Source: CAZCVI01 sp964502145 (GTDB lineage: Bacteria; Acidobacteriota; Aminicenantia; UBA2199). Taken from it: a stretch of DNA of 64,000 nucleotides. Positions 17,688 to 26,446 of this stretch are shown here, piece by piece (position 1 is the stretch's first letter; every line of letters starts with the position of its first letter). The DNA is taken from assembly GCA_964502145.1 (NCBI GenBank), contig CAZCVI010000033.1, forward strand, positions 8,697-72,696, read 5' to 3'. The notes under the pieces are model-generated. The model ran no database searches. It was not told the DNA's origin and saw only the letters and a list, made by a program, of their open reading frames with translations. Position numbers and translations under genes: made by a program.

Positions 17688-18731
17688 ATGAAACCAATCA
17701 TAGGAATCACAATGGGCGACCCAGCCGGGATAGGCCCCGAGATTATTGCCAAAGCACTAACCAAACCCATCGTTTACGAACAATGTCGACCGCTGGTCGT
17801 CGGTGATAAATGGGCGCTGGAGGATGCCATCCGTTTCGCCGGAGTAAAGCTAAACGTTTGTGGCATAGAATCTGTAGCCGAAGCATCATTCACTTTCGGG
17901 ACGATTGATGTAATCGATTTAAAGAACCTGACCATGCCACGCATTCCTTACGGAATCATTGATGCCGCCTGCGGGAAAGCGGCCGGTGAATATATAGAAA
18001 AAGCCATTGCCCTGGCCATGGATAAAGAGATCGACGCCATAGTTACCGCTCCCATCAATAAAGAGTCCTTTGATCTGGGTGGTTACGGCAAGAAGTACCG
18101 CGGCCATACCGAGATGCTGGCTGCATTAACCAATTCCGAAAAAGCCGTCATGATGTTAGCCAGTGGGAAACTACGGGTCATCCATGTGACTACCCACCTC
18201 GCCGTTCGCAAGATGGTCGACATGATCAAGAAAGAACGTGTTTACAATACCATCATCAAAGCTTATGAAGGGTGCCGCTTACTGGGCATAGAATCCCCGC
18301 GTATCGGTGTGTGTGGTTTGAATCCCCATGCTGGTGAAGCAGGTATCATGGGGTATGAAGAAATCGAAGAGATTATTCCCGCCATTAAACAGGCACAAGC
18401 CGAAGGCCTTCATGTCGAGGGCCCCTATCCTGCCGATACCGTTTTCCCAAAAGGAAAATCCGGCAGTCTTGATATTATCGTTGCCATGTACCATGACCAG
18501 GGCCATATTCCCGTCAAATTAACTGGCTTTAACTTTGACGGTGTTGTATGGCAATCGGTCAGTGGCGTCAATATCACCATCGGTTTGCCGATCATCCGCG
18601 TCTCCGTCGACCACGGCACCGCCTTCGGGAAAGCGGGTAAAGGGCTTGCCAATGATACCAGTATCCTGGATGCCATTGAGTATGCCGTATTAATCGCCAA
18701 GAATAAGGCCACGCAAAATTCCCAGAGGTGA
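17688..18731 (+). CDS. PdxA-family dehydrogenase (4-phosphohydroxy-threonine dehydrogenase-like)
   Basis: The 347-residue protein matches PdxA in length and motifs: M-G-D-P-A-G-I-G-P-E at 9-18, G-H-T-E-M-L, C-G-L-N-P-H-A-G-E and Y-H-D-Q-G-H-I-P-V-K, which contain the metal-binding histidines. PdxA catalyses NAD-dependent oxidation and decarboxylation of 4-phosphohydroxy-L-threonine in vitamin B6 synthesis. PdxA2-type paralogues act on other phosphorylated acids. No other pdx gene is near, and the stop overlaps an acyl carrier protein start (GTGA), so a dedicated role in making an acyl precursor is possible. It has a strong GGAGGA ribosome site at 17672-17677. Confidence 0.88.
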   Translation: MKPIIGITMGDPAGIGPEIIAKALTKPIVYEQCRPLVVGDKWALEDAIRFAGVKLNVCGIESVAEASFTFGTIDVIDLKNLTMPRIPYGIIDAACGKAAGEYIEKAIALAMDKEIDAIVTAPINKESFDLGGYGKKYRGHTEMLAALTNSEKAVMMLASGKLRVIHVTTHLAVRKMVDMIKKERVYNTIIKAYEGCRLLGIESPRIGVCGLNPHAGEAGIMGYEEIEEIIPAIKQAQAEGLHVEGPYPADTVFPKGKSGSLDIIVAMYHDQGHIPVKLTGFNFDGVVWQSVSGVNITIGLPIIRVSVDHGTAFGKAGKGLANDTSILDAIEYAVLIAKNKATQNSQR

Positions 18732-18970
18732 AAGAATTGGATAAACAACTGGAAAAAGTAATACGTCAGGTGTTCCCCATTGAAACAGAGACTATCAATG
18801 AAAACTGGACCTCTGACGACATTCCCGAATGGGACTCTGTCGGGCATCTGGATTTGATTATGGCTATTGAACGTGAGTTCCATGTTAAGATCGAAGTGGA
18901 AGAGATGTTCGAAGTCGAAAAATTAGGTGATATTATCAGGATATTAGAAAAAAAGAGTGCTTTGAACTAA
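18728..18970 (+). CDS. Acyl carrier protein
   Basis: This 80-residue acidic four-helix carrier protein has S37 in the E-W-D-S-V-G-H-L motif, the expected 4'-phosphopantetheine attachment site. The start is GTG at 18728, overlapping the pdxA-like stop by 4 bp, which implies translational coupling. It differs from housekeeping fatty-acid ACP (D-S-L-D) and is more like stand-alone carrier proteins of polysaccharide and natural-product clusters. It probably carries an acyl group activated by the ligase at 15213. Confidence 0.9.
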   Translation: MKELDKQLEKVIRQVFPIETETINENWTSDDIPEWDSVGHLDLIMAIEREFHVKIEVEEMFEVEKLGDIIRILEKKSALN

Positions 18971-18998
18971 AAACGTAATCCCTTTTAAAGGACCCCAA

Positions 18999-19679
18999 AT
19001 GGTAAAAAAAGTATTGCTTATTGCCGCGCATCCCGATGATGAAATTCTGGGTTGCGGTGCGACCACCGCCCGCTTGGTAGCAGAAGGACACGAGGTGTAT
19101 ACGCTCATCCTCGGTGAGGGCATCACCTCCAGGGACCTCTCCCGACAGCAGGATAAACGGGAAGCCGAAATCGCGACCCTTAAAAAACAAATTCACGAGG
19201 CCAATCGCGTTACCGGTGTAAAAGAGGTCTTTACCTACGACCTCCCCGATAACCGCTTTGATTCCATACCCCTGTTGGATGTCATCAAAGTAGTGGAATC
19301 GGTCAAGGAGAAGGTCAGACCGGATATCCTATTCACCCACTATGAGAAAGACCTGAATATTGACCATCAGATCACTTTCCGGGCCGTAATGACCGCCTCA
19401 CGTCCCCTGGCTGGTGAAACCGTGAAAGAGATTTATGCCTTTGAAGTACTCTCTTCCACCCAGTGGAATTATCCCCTGACGTTCAGTCCCAACTGCTTTT
19501 TTGATGTCTCCGCTACCATTGAAACCAAAGTAGCTGCTATGGCCCAGTATACCTCCGAATTACGGGAATATCCCCACCCCCGTTCTTTAAAAGGCATACG
19601 GTTGGCCGCCGAATTTTGGGGCATGCAGTGCGGCGTCAGTTTTGCCGAGGCGTTTGTCTTGGTGCGCTCCGTAAAATGA
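18999..19679 (+). CDS. PIG-L/LmbE-family deacetylase
   Basis: The 226-residue protein has the zinc motif A-H11-P-D-D14-E near the N-terminus and an H-Y-E-K-D-L-N-I-D-H-Q segment in the middle that supplies the other metal ligand. Family members remove N-acetyl groups from GlcNAc-lipids, mycothiol precursors and sugar nucleotides. In this operon it could free an amine on an acetamido sugar for re-acylation. The ATG follows AAAGGACC. The stop overlaps the next start (ATGA). Confidence 0.88.
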   Translation: MVKKVLLIAAHPDDEILGCGATTARLVAEGHEVYTLILGEGITSRDLSRQQDKREAEIATLKKQIHEANRVTGVKEVFTYDLPDNRFDSIPLLDVIKVVESVKEKVRPDILFTHYEKDLNIDHQITFRAVMTASRPLAGETVKEIYAFEVLSSTQWNYPLTFSPNCFFDVSATIETKVAAMAQYTSELREYPHPRSLKGIRLAAEFWGMQCGVSFAEAFVLVRSVK

Positions 19680-20536
19680 ACAAAGGAAAACGCGTGTTAC
19701 TTACCGGAGCCAATGGTTTTACCGGTAGGTATTTATATAACGTTTTGTGTGCCGCCGGTTTTCAGGTTATTCCTATGACCCATAGCCCCACCGGGTTCCC
19801 AGACGAGGTCGTGGTGGATTTTTGCAGTGCTAATTTTTTAGCCCGAGTGTGGCAACTGCCACCCGTGGACGTTGTTATTCATCTGGGTGCCCGCATTGGT
19901 TGGAACGGTGGCACGCGGGCGGATCTTTTTAAACCCAATGTACTGACCACCGCCGAGCTGGCCCAGTGGGCGCAGGAGCAGCAGGCTTATTTTATTTTTG
20001 CCTCGGCCGCATTAATTGCTGGGCCTCAAAATCCTTATATCACTGCCGAAACCGGGTTCCAATTGCTGACCGCCAACCATTACCTGTATAGCAAGTGGTT
20101 GGCCGAACAGATGATCACCATGTCAGGTGTTTCTGCCACGATTTTACGGATCGCCGGTATTTTTGGCCACAATGGCCCCTCTCATCTGGGAATTAACCAG
20201 GCTATAAACGAGGCCTTAAAAGGTAATCCTCCCGTACTATACGGCACCGGCGAATTTAAACGTAATTATATCTATGTTAAAGATCTATGTGCTATTATCC
20301 AATGGTTAATAAATAATCCTCTCCCCGGCACACACTTGGTAGCCGGAACTTTCCAGAATACACTGGCTGAAATGGTGGAAATGATATGCCAAATATTACT
20401 ACCTGCCAAACAACCGGAAATTCGCGCTGATAGCGGAGGATATCATCAGATCATCGCGCCCTCTCCCCTGTTACCACCGGGACGCACATTTGAAGAAGCT
20501 CTAAAAGACATTGCAAACAATTTTAAACCAATCTAA
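19676..20536 (+). CDS. NAD-dependent epimerase/dehydratase (SDR)
   Basis: The 286-residue extended SDR has a nucleotide-binding G-A-N-G-F-T-G motif near the N-terminus, F-A-S-A-A as the catalytic Ser segment, and Y-L-Y-S-K with the Y-x-x-x-K pair. It is somewhat short for a 4,6-dehydratase and closer to 4-keto-sugar reductases and epimerases. The start at 19676 overlaps the deacetylase stop by 4 bp; an alternative in-frame start would overlap by 60 bp and lacks the family N-terminus. The final codons fall in a 10-bp tandem triplication. The precise sugar is unknown. Confidence 0.82.
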   Translation: MNKGKRVLLTGANGFTGRYLYNVLCAAGFQVIPMTHSPTGFPDEVVVDFCSANFLARVWQLPPVDVVIHLGARIGWNGGTRADLFKPNVLTTAELAQWAQEQQAYFIFASAALIAGPQNPYITAETGFQLLTANHYLYSKWLAEQMITMSGVSATILRIAGIFGHNGPSHLGINQAINEALKGNPPVLYGTGEFKRNYIYVKDLCAIIQWLINNPLPGTHLVAGTFQNTLAEMVEMICQILLPAKQPEIRADSGGYHQIIAPSPLLPPGRTFEEALKDIANNFKPI

Positions 20537-20554
20537 ACCAATCTAAACCAATGT
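20525..20554 (+). repeat. 10-bp tandem triplication at a stop codon
   Basis: The unit AAACCAATCT is repeated three times (the last copy has one change), and the TAA stop of the SDR gene falls at the first unit junction. It is one of several short tandem duplications placed exactly at gene 3' ends in this window. Confidence 0.8.
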
Positions 20555-20605
20555 AATAAACTGGTATCCACAAAAAAATGAAATTGCTTGAGGACCAACT
20601 ACTAA

Positions 20606-21304
20606 ATGAAAATAGCTATTTTTTCCGATATCCACGGTAATATTTTTGCCTTTGAACAAATCTATCGTCAGATTAAAAAAGAAAACTGCGACTTACATCT
20701 TTTTCTGGGTGACATTTGCGGTTACTATTATCACCAGAACGAGGTCATCGAAATATTAAAAACAATTCCCAACCTGTTTTCTATCGCCGGAAACCATGAT
20801 CTTTTGTTTCTTAAATCGTTGGACAATGCAAAGGTGATGACAGAGTATTCAAAAACCTATGGCCGTTCGTTTGAATTTTTAAAAGCGAGCATTACCCCCC
20901 CTAACCTGGAATTTTTAAAGCAATTATCCCCGGAGTTCATCTTGCCCCGCTTAGATTTGGCCGCGTTTCATGGTAGCCCGTGGAATCCTGTGTCCCAGTA
21001 TGTGTATCCCGATTCCCTTACTGAACGGTTCGATGAATTGCCCTATAAAGTGGTTTTTCTCGGTCATACCCACTATACTATGGACATACACCGGGAACAC
21101 ATGCGCATCATCAATCCCGGTTCCGTTGGTCAGCCACGGGATGGGGGTTGGCCCTCTTATGCTCTCTATAATACCGAAAACGACCAATTGGCTTTTAAAC
21201 GTGTCCAGTACGATGTGGATGCCCAGGTGGCAGATATCCTGGGACGCGAAGATGCGAATTCTTATCTGATCGAAGTATTGATGCGCATGGGGGAAAAAAT
21301 TTAA
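20606..21304 (+). CDS. Calcineurin-like metallophosphoesterase (YfcE type)
   Basis: The 232-residue protein has all the dinuclear metal motifs in order: F-S-D-I-H-G-N at the N-terminus, G-D-I-C-G, G-N-H-D, then G-H-T-H-Y and N-P-G-S-V-G near the C-terminus. Such enzymes cleave phosphomonoesters or phosphodiesters. The arrangement N-P-G-S-V-G-Q-P-R is typical of the MJ0936/YfcE group. Its neighbours suggest it acts on a phosphorylated sugar or acyl intermediate, but this is only contextual. The start has a weak, distant GAGG. Confidence 0.85.
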   Translation: MKIAIFSDIHGNIFAFEQIYRQIKKENCDLHLFLGDICGYYYHQNEVIEILKTIPNLFSIAGNHDLLFLKSLDNAKVMTEYSKTYGRSFEFLKASITPPNLEFLKQLSPEFILPRLDLAAFHGSPWNPVSQYVYPDSLTERFDELPYKVVFLGHTHYTMDIHREHMRIINPGSVGQPRDGGWPSYALYNTENDQLAFKRVQYDVDAQVADILGREDANSYLIEVLMRMGEKI

Positions 21305-21331
21305 ATGATTAACACGAACGAGGAACCACAG

Positions 21332-22291
21332 ATGAAACGAATATTAGTGACCGCAGTTGGCGGCGATTTGGCGTTGAGCGTGATCAAATGCCTACGGGAA
21401 TCCGGCCAAGATATGTTTATTGTGGGCTGTGACATGAACCCTTATGCTGCGGGCCGGGCTGTAGTCAATGACTTTATTATTGCCCCGCCTGTGAAAAATG
21501 AAACCCAGTACAGCGATTTTATTCAAGGCATTATTGAAACGAATCATATTGATTACGTGTTCCCCGTATCCGAGGTGGAGATCGAGTTTTTCCTCCGTAA
21601 AAAAGAACAATTCCACCACCTGGGCGCCGTGTTTGTCATGAATGAGCCGCAAATCGTCGAGACTTTTGTCGATAAATTTCAAACCATCGAGTTTTTTAAA
21701 GCCAACGGTATTCTCTGCCCAGATACCTGCCTCCAGGCGGGTTACGATGGCCGTTTGAAATTTCCTGTTATTTTAAAGAAACGACGGGGCAGTGGTAGCC
21801 AGGGGCTTTTTAAAGTAACCGATGAAGAAGAATTACAATTCTATTTGAAACGAAATCGCGATATGATCATCCAGAAACACATCCCTGGCGACGATGCCGA
21901 ATATACGGCCTGTATCTTCAGTGATGGCCAAAATTATTATACCATCACCTTTAAGCGCCGTTTGGCTCCCGGTGGATACAGTAATTACGTGGAACTAATC
22001 GACAATGACAATGTCAACGGATTTCTGGAGCAAATCGCCATCGCATTAAAAATGCAGATGAAATTTAAGGGGTCCATCAATGTGCAGTTCCGCATCACTG
22101 GCGGGAAATGTATTCCCTTTGAGGTAAATCCCCGCTTCTCCAGCACCGTTTATTTCCGGCACAGGTTCGGTTTTACCGATATTTTATGGACCCTGGACAT
22201 GTTGGCGGGTAGACCTATTGGTTATACGCCGCTATATAAACACGGTATCGGTGTTAAGAATTTTGGCGAGGTCTTTTTTGAAATGGTGTAA
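21332..22291 (+). CDS. ATP-grasp ligase (CarB/PylC-like)
   Basis: The protein has an N-terminal preATP-grasp Rossmann domain (I-L-V-T-A-V-G-G-D-L-A) and a central ATP-grasp fold with L-K-K-R-R-G-S-G-S-Q-G. The C-terminal F-E-V-N-P-R-F-S-S-T-V segment supplies the metal-binding Glu and Asn. ATP-grasp enzymes form amide or thioester bonds through acyl-phosphates. Downstream of an amine-releasing deacetylase, linking an amino acid or other acid to an amino sugar is an attractive inference. I chose ATG 21332, which has GAGGA at 21320-21324 and the family N-terminus; an in-frame ATG at 21305, directly after the previous stop, is the alternative. Confidence 0.85.
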   Translation: MKRILVTAVGGDLALSVIKCLRESGQDMFIVGCDMNPYAAGRAVVNDFIIAPPVKNETQYSDFIQGIIETNHIDYVFPVSEVEIEFFLRKKEQFHHLGAVFVMNEPQIVETFVDKFQTIEFFKANGILCPDTCLQAGYDGRLKFPVILKKRRGSGSQGLFKVTDEEELQFYLKRNRDMIIQKHIPGDDAEYTACIFSDGQNYYTITFKRRLAPGGYSNYVELIDNDNVNGFLEQIAIALKMQMKFKGSINVQFRITGGKCIPFEVNPRFSSTVYFRHRFGFTDILWTLDMLAGRPIGYTPLYKHGIGVKNFGEVFFEMV

Positions 22292-22319
22292 CGGGTCGTT
22301 CTGAGTATGGTAGAAAACC

Positions 22320-24401
22320 GTGAATAAAGAATCAAATAAGAGTAATTATTGGGTGTATCAACTCAAGGGCACCACTCTATTCACATTGTTATGCCATAAA
22401 AACCGGGTGGCCCACCTGACTTACATCCTTTCTACCCGTTGGGCGGAACTGCTGTTGCGCGGTCTATGTAAACTCAAACTGTTTACCTTTCCCATCCAGA
22501 AAATCAAACAACGTCATGGCCCTGCTGGCCCGGTGATGGATTTATATGCATTGCGGGATGATCGTGGACGCGTTCTTACCCTGGATATCAACCGCCATGT
22601 CCTGGATTTACGGCGGGAGATACTGGCCCACCTCTTACCGCAATGGCAACGACTTGTCTTTCTGAAGCATTATCGCTCATTAACCATGTTGCAGGCCTAT
22701 TTTGGTATTTCCATCGCCGCCCAATTAAACGGGCCTGTTTGCCTCGTAAATTATGCCCGCTGGAAATTTTACGACCCCAAGCAGAAAGAACACACTCCCA
22801 ATATTTTAATTATCCCTCCTTCCCAATGGAGCTTTATCCTGAAACCAAACTTTGAAAAGATGATGGACAGGGTGGTCGTGCAAAAAAAATGGACCCCACC
22901 CATCGCAGAGCTTTATGTCTTGGTCAAACATCTGGTGCGTTCATTGTCCGGCTACCTGGGCAAAACCGTTGCGGATTATTCCACCCCGCCCGTACCGTCT
23001 CCTGCTTTACCCGCCTCATTGATGATCTCCTATGCTATGGGCACTATCGAGGATCGCCGCAATGATATCAGTTTTTTTTATGCCATAAAAGACAAGATGG
23101 CTGTTTCGCGGCTATTATTTTATTTCCGTTACCAGAATCTCTACCCATCACCCGTCGAGATGGAGTGGTTTAAAAAGAATCATATCCCTTGCTTTTCAGC
23201 ACCCACGATTGCCCAACAAGTCCCGGAAATTCCTTTTTGGCAACCCTCCCCCGGATTTAATGTGCAGTTGCAGACATTTTTCCGTGTCTTTTTTAAAACG
23301 GCAACCCAGTGCCTCCTGCGTTCTCACGGGCAAACCTTGTGGTTGTTAGACCGATTGTGGGACATGGGTTGGAATGTGGCCGTGTGGAAGGATTTTTTTA
23401 ATACCAACGGGGTGCGGGTGATCGTGCATTCCGTGCCTGGGGACTGGAATTTTATCCCCAGTTTAGCCATTACCGAGGTCGGCGGGATTTCTGTAACTCT
23501 CGAAAGGTCCATCCTTTTTGATTACTGCACCTATTTTCACAACTCCCCCAACCATGTGAACTTTGTGACCGGCCCTTACAGCCTGAGTCAGATACCAGAA
23601 CCCTCTTTTAGCCACCATACCGTGCAGGTGGGTGGCATCAATGTGGGCAATTTGCCCGAGATTCCATGGATAACCCGGCAACGGGAAATGAAGCGGCTGG
23701 TGATCACTGTTTTTGATGAATTACCCAATGATTGGTACTTTGGTGATTCCGTGCGTCAGCTTTATGAAGCACTTTTGGAACTGGTGGCCACGGACGCGAA
23801 AAAGCGCTTTGTTTTGGTGATAAAGACCAAGAAACCAGAAGTACTGGAGCAAATGGAGGATATCAACCGGCAGATTGCGGTCTTAACCGCCGCAGACCAA
23901 TGCCTGATTCCCGATTGGAAAGTCACCCCTGCCGCTGCCGCCGCTCATTCCCATTTGGTATTGTGCGTACCATCCACCGCTGCCTTTGAGAGCGTGATGG
24001 CTGGCACACCGACCATTGTTTTTATTCCTATGAAATCCGGCGTCAGTCTTTTTTACACCAACAACGGCCTGAACCGCCGTATTTTTGAGGACCGCGACTC
24101 CATGATGGCTGCTATCCGTCGTTTTGCCGATGGTTTAGATACTAGCGTGGGCGATTGTAGCGACCTGCAAAAACAAATCGACCCCTACGGCGATGGTCTG
24201 GGGGCAGAGCGGGTAGGAAATTATCTGAACCAATGCCTGGAATATTTCGATATGGGGCTAAACCGCGATCAAATACTAAATAAAGTAAACCACTCTTTCG
24301 CCAGTTTATGGGGCGAGGATAAGATCACCCATGAATTTTTTTACGAGAACCAGGATATAGATAGAGCAGATATATCTAGATCATTGAGTATGTCCTCATG
24401 A
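22320..24401 (+). CDS. Large GT-B-like protein, probable glycan transferase
   Basis: The 693-residue protein has no obvious signal peptide. The C-terminal 200 residues resemble the nucleotide-binding half of GT-B transferases and capsule/CDP-glycerol-type enzymes: V-I-K-T-K-K-P, then S-H-L-V-L-C-V-P-S-T-A-A-F-E-S-V-M-A-G-T-P, a typical loop near the donor site. The N-terminal 400 residues are not recognised. The start is a GTG with a poor ribosome site. It overlaps the next gene by 4 bp, and the two together with the gene at 28482 look like distant relatives, so a set of cytoplasmic transferases is likely. Donor and acceptor are unknown. Confidence 0.65.
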   Translation: MNKESNKSNYWVYQLKGTTLFTLLCHKNRVAHLTYILSTRWAELLLRGLCKLKLFTFPIQKIKQRHGPAGPVMDLYALRDDRGRVLTLDINRHVLDLRREILAHLLPQWQRLVFLKHYRSLTMLQAYFGISIAAQLNGPVCLVNYARWKFYDPKQKEHTPNILIIPPSQWSFILKPNFEKMMDRVVVQKKWTPPIAELYVLVKHLVRSLSGYLGKTVADYSTPPVPSPALPASLMISYAMGTIEDRRNDISFFYAIKDKMAVSRLLFYFRYQNLYPSPVEMEWFKKNHIPCFSAPTIAQQVPEIPFWQPSPGFNVQLQTFFRVFFKTATQCLLRSHGQTLWLLDRLWDMGWNVAVWKDFFNTNGVRVIVHSVPGDWNFIPSLAITEVGGISVTLERSILFDYCTYFHNSPNHVNFVTGPYSLSQIPEPSFSHHTVQVGGINVGNLPEIPWITRQREMKRLVITVFDELPNDWYFGDSVRQLYEALLELVATDAKKRFVLVIKTKKPEVLEQMEDINRQIAVLTAADQCLIPDWKVTPAAAAAHSHLVLCVPSTAAFESVMAGTPTIVFIPMKSGVSLFYTNNGLNRRIFEDRDSMMAAIRRFADGLDTSVGDCSDLQKQIDPYGDGLGAERVGNYLNQCLEYFDMGLNRDQILNKVNHSFASLWGEDKITHEFFYENQDIDRADISRSLSMSS

Positions 24402-26374
24402 AAGAAAAAATAACCAAACTACTACTGTTAGAATTTGTCGATGAATGGGAGTCTTTTTTGGACGATTGCCAGAAGAACGGGGTGGACCGAGCTCAATTTA
24501 CCATTGTATCCTTCCAGCCCAAGGTGCGAAGCCAGTGCAAAATGGATGCAAACGAACTGGCCTGTTTGGACACCCTGCCCTTTTTCAATAATGATTCCCA
24601 TCGGCGGGCTTTGGCTAAATCCGAGCAATTGACCCACTTAATGGCAGAGAAGCTGGATTTTTCCAATTTTTCCCCCGTGCCCCATACCCTCGTGGATACT
24701 TTTATCTATTACGTGCGCTTCTATATTAACAATTACTTGCAGGTTCTGGAAGTGCTGAAAGGCATTCAAAAGAAGTATCAAGAATCTGGTAGCGCTGTGG
24801 AAATAGTCGTGGTGGACAACGGTTCCCCCCAGATTCCTGTGGCACCAAAAAACGATCCACGGCCCTATCTGGTGGGCCGGGATCGCTTTCTGGCCTCTTT
24901 GGCGCGGGAATTTTGCCGTGTCAACCGTATTCCTTTCCGAACCATTGCCTCTACCAGACAAACACCACGCCCAGCAGAACCAGTTCCATCCACTCTGGCG
25001 TCTTTACGACAGTTGGCCAAGAAGTTAGCCATCAAAAAACTGCAACGGTTGTCCAAACAACCCGTGGTGTTATTGGCCGCACTTTCATACAACTTGGAGC
25101 GGTTGTTTGGCGATATCCGTCATCGGTTCCCCATGATACAGGGGGTCACGCTCTATGAAGGGGCCATGACTACGTCCGGGTATATGAAATTCATTCTTAA
25201 AGAAGTCCGCGACCTAATACTGCGCGACAGTGCCGGAGTGATCTCTTTTCCTTTTGAAATAATGGACGATCTGGGCAAGAATTCTATCAGGACTACTATT
25301 CAGGAAGAATTAACCACCATCTACCAGACATTTATCCAGCAGGTTCAGCCAGAGTTCCACTATGAAGGATGTCTTTTAACCACCGTGTTGAATGCGAAAG
25401 TGGAGCAGGACTTGCTGCCACATCTGGCTCTCCTCCATGGTCTGGCACAGGTGCAGCAAACCGTACTGGAACAATTGCAACCGAACTTGCTGCTTTCGCC
25501 CGTTTCCATTGATATGTTCCAAAGCTGGAGCGAGTTGTGCCGGGCCAAGGGTATTCCTGCTATCGTAATTCCCCAAAAGGGTCTTGTCGCCCCATTGAAC
25601 ACCGATGCGCAAATGGAAGAATATTATATTGGCCGGGCGCAAGTGACCGATGAGTTCCAATATGCTGTGGCCCAGACCCCCTATGTCCGGGATTATTTAA
25701 AATGGGCGAAATATGGCGGCACTGTGATAGAAACCGGCAATTTGATTTTTTCCCGGCTACAGGGTGCGAAAAAATCAGACAGTAATAGTTACGACGATAA
25801 GTCGGTTATTGTCTATGCCCCCTCGATGAAATCGCGTAAAAGTCACCGCTTTTACGTGCTCGAAACCTTGGATGAATTGATCGACAGTATTGCCGATGTA
25901 ATGAACGCCGTGGCCATGTTACCGGACGCCCGTCTGGTTATCCGCATTCATCCCGGTGAACCGATTACCCGCCAGGAAATCGAGACACTGTTGACTTTAC
26001 CTGAGAATGTTTCCATCAGTGATAAAGGGACCTTTGAGGAGGTGCTGGCCCAGGCTACCCTGACCATTAGCTTTTCTTCCACCAGTATTCAGGAGTCTTT
26101 GCTTAATGGTGTTCCCGTGCTTTTATATGACAAATGGCAGCGGTACAATCACCTGGACGCGCCGCCAGTAACGGGCAGTGTTCCTTCCCAATTATCTGCC
26201 GCCTATTATGTGGATGAAGCGCAAAAGTTGTCCACTACGATTCGTTGGATACTGGATCAGCCCAGAAATACAAATGGCGTCCGTTTATTTTTGAACAGTG
26301 TTTTCCCTGCCCGTTATTCCGAGCAGTTTTTCAAGCTGGTGAGCCATTACTGTGAGACATCAAACCCGAGTTAA
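24398..26374 (+). CDS. Large GT-B-like protein, capsule-transferase type
   Basis: The 658-residue protein overlaps the previous gene by ATGA. The last 250 residues contain V-I-R-I-H-P-G-E-P, then T-I-S-F-S-S-T-S-I-Q-E-S-L-L-N-G-V-P-V-L-L-Y-D. This pattern is typical of the second Rossmann domain of polysaccharide transferases related to PF05159/PF04464. The N-terminal 350 residues are helical and unassigned. No membrane segment is evident. Together with 22320 and 28482 it may add successive residues to a lipid- or protein-linked glycan, possibly including the CMP-nonulosonate. Confidence 0.65.
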   Translation: MKEKITKLLLLEFVDEWESFLDDCQKNGVDRAQFTIVSFQPKVRSQCKMDANELACLDTLPFFNNDSHRRALAKSEQLTHLMAEKLDFSNFSPVPHTLVDTFIYYVRFYINNYLQVLEVLKGIQKKYQESGSAVEIVVVDNGSPQIPVAPKNDPRPYLVGRDRFLASLAREFCRVNRIPFRTIASTRQTPRPAEPVPSTLASLRQLAKKLAIKKLQRLSKQPVVLLAALSYNLERLFGDIRHRFPMIQGVTLYEGAMTTSGYMKFILKEVRDLILRDSAGVISFPFEIMDDLGKNSIRTTIQEELTTIYQTFIQQVQPEFHYEGCLLTTVLNAKVEQDLLPHLALLHGLAQVQQTVLEQLQPNLLLSPVSIDMFQSWSELCRAKGIPAIVIPQKGLVAPLNTDAQMEEYYIGRAQVTDEFQYAVAQTPYVRDYLKWAKYGGTVIETGNLIFSRLQGAKKSDSNSYDDKSVIVYAPSMKSRKSHRFYVLETLDELIDSIADVMNAVAMLPDARLVIRIHPGEPITRQEIETLLTLPENVSISDKGTFEEVLAQATLTISFSSTSIQESLLNGVPVLLYDKWQRYNHLDAPPVTGSVPSQLSAAYYVDEAQKLSTTIRWILDQPRNTNGVRLFLNSVFPARYSEQFFKLVSHYCETSNPS

Positions 26375-26446
26375 ACGTTCCTATGAAGCTATTAGATAAA
26401 AGAAATATAGATAAAGAATATTCGCCGCCGGAGGCACTAGTCATAC

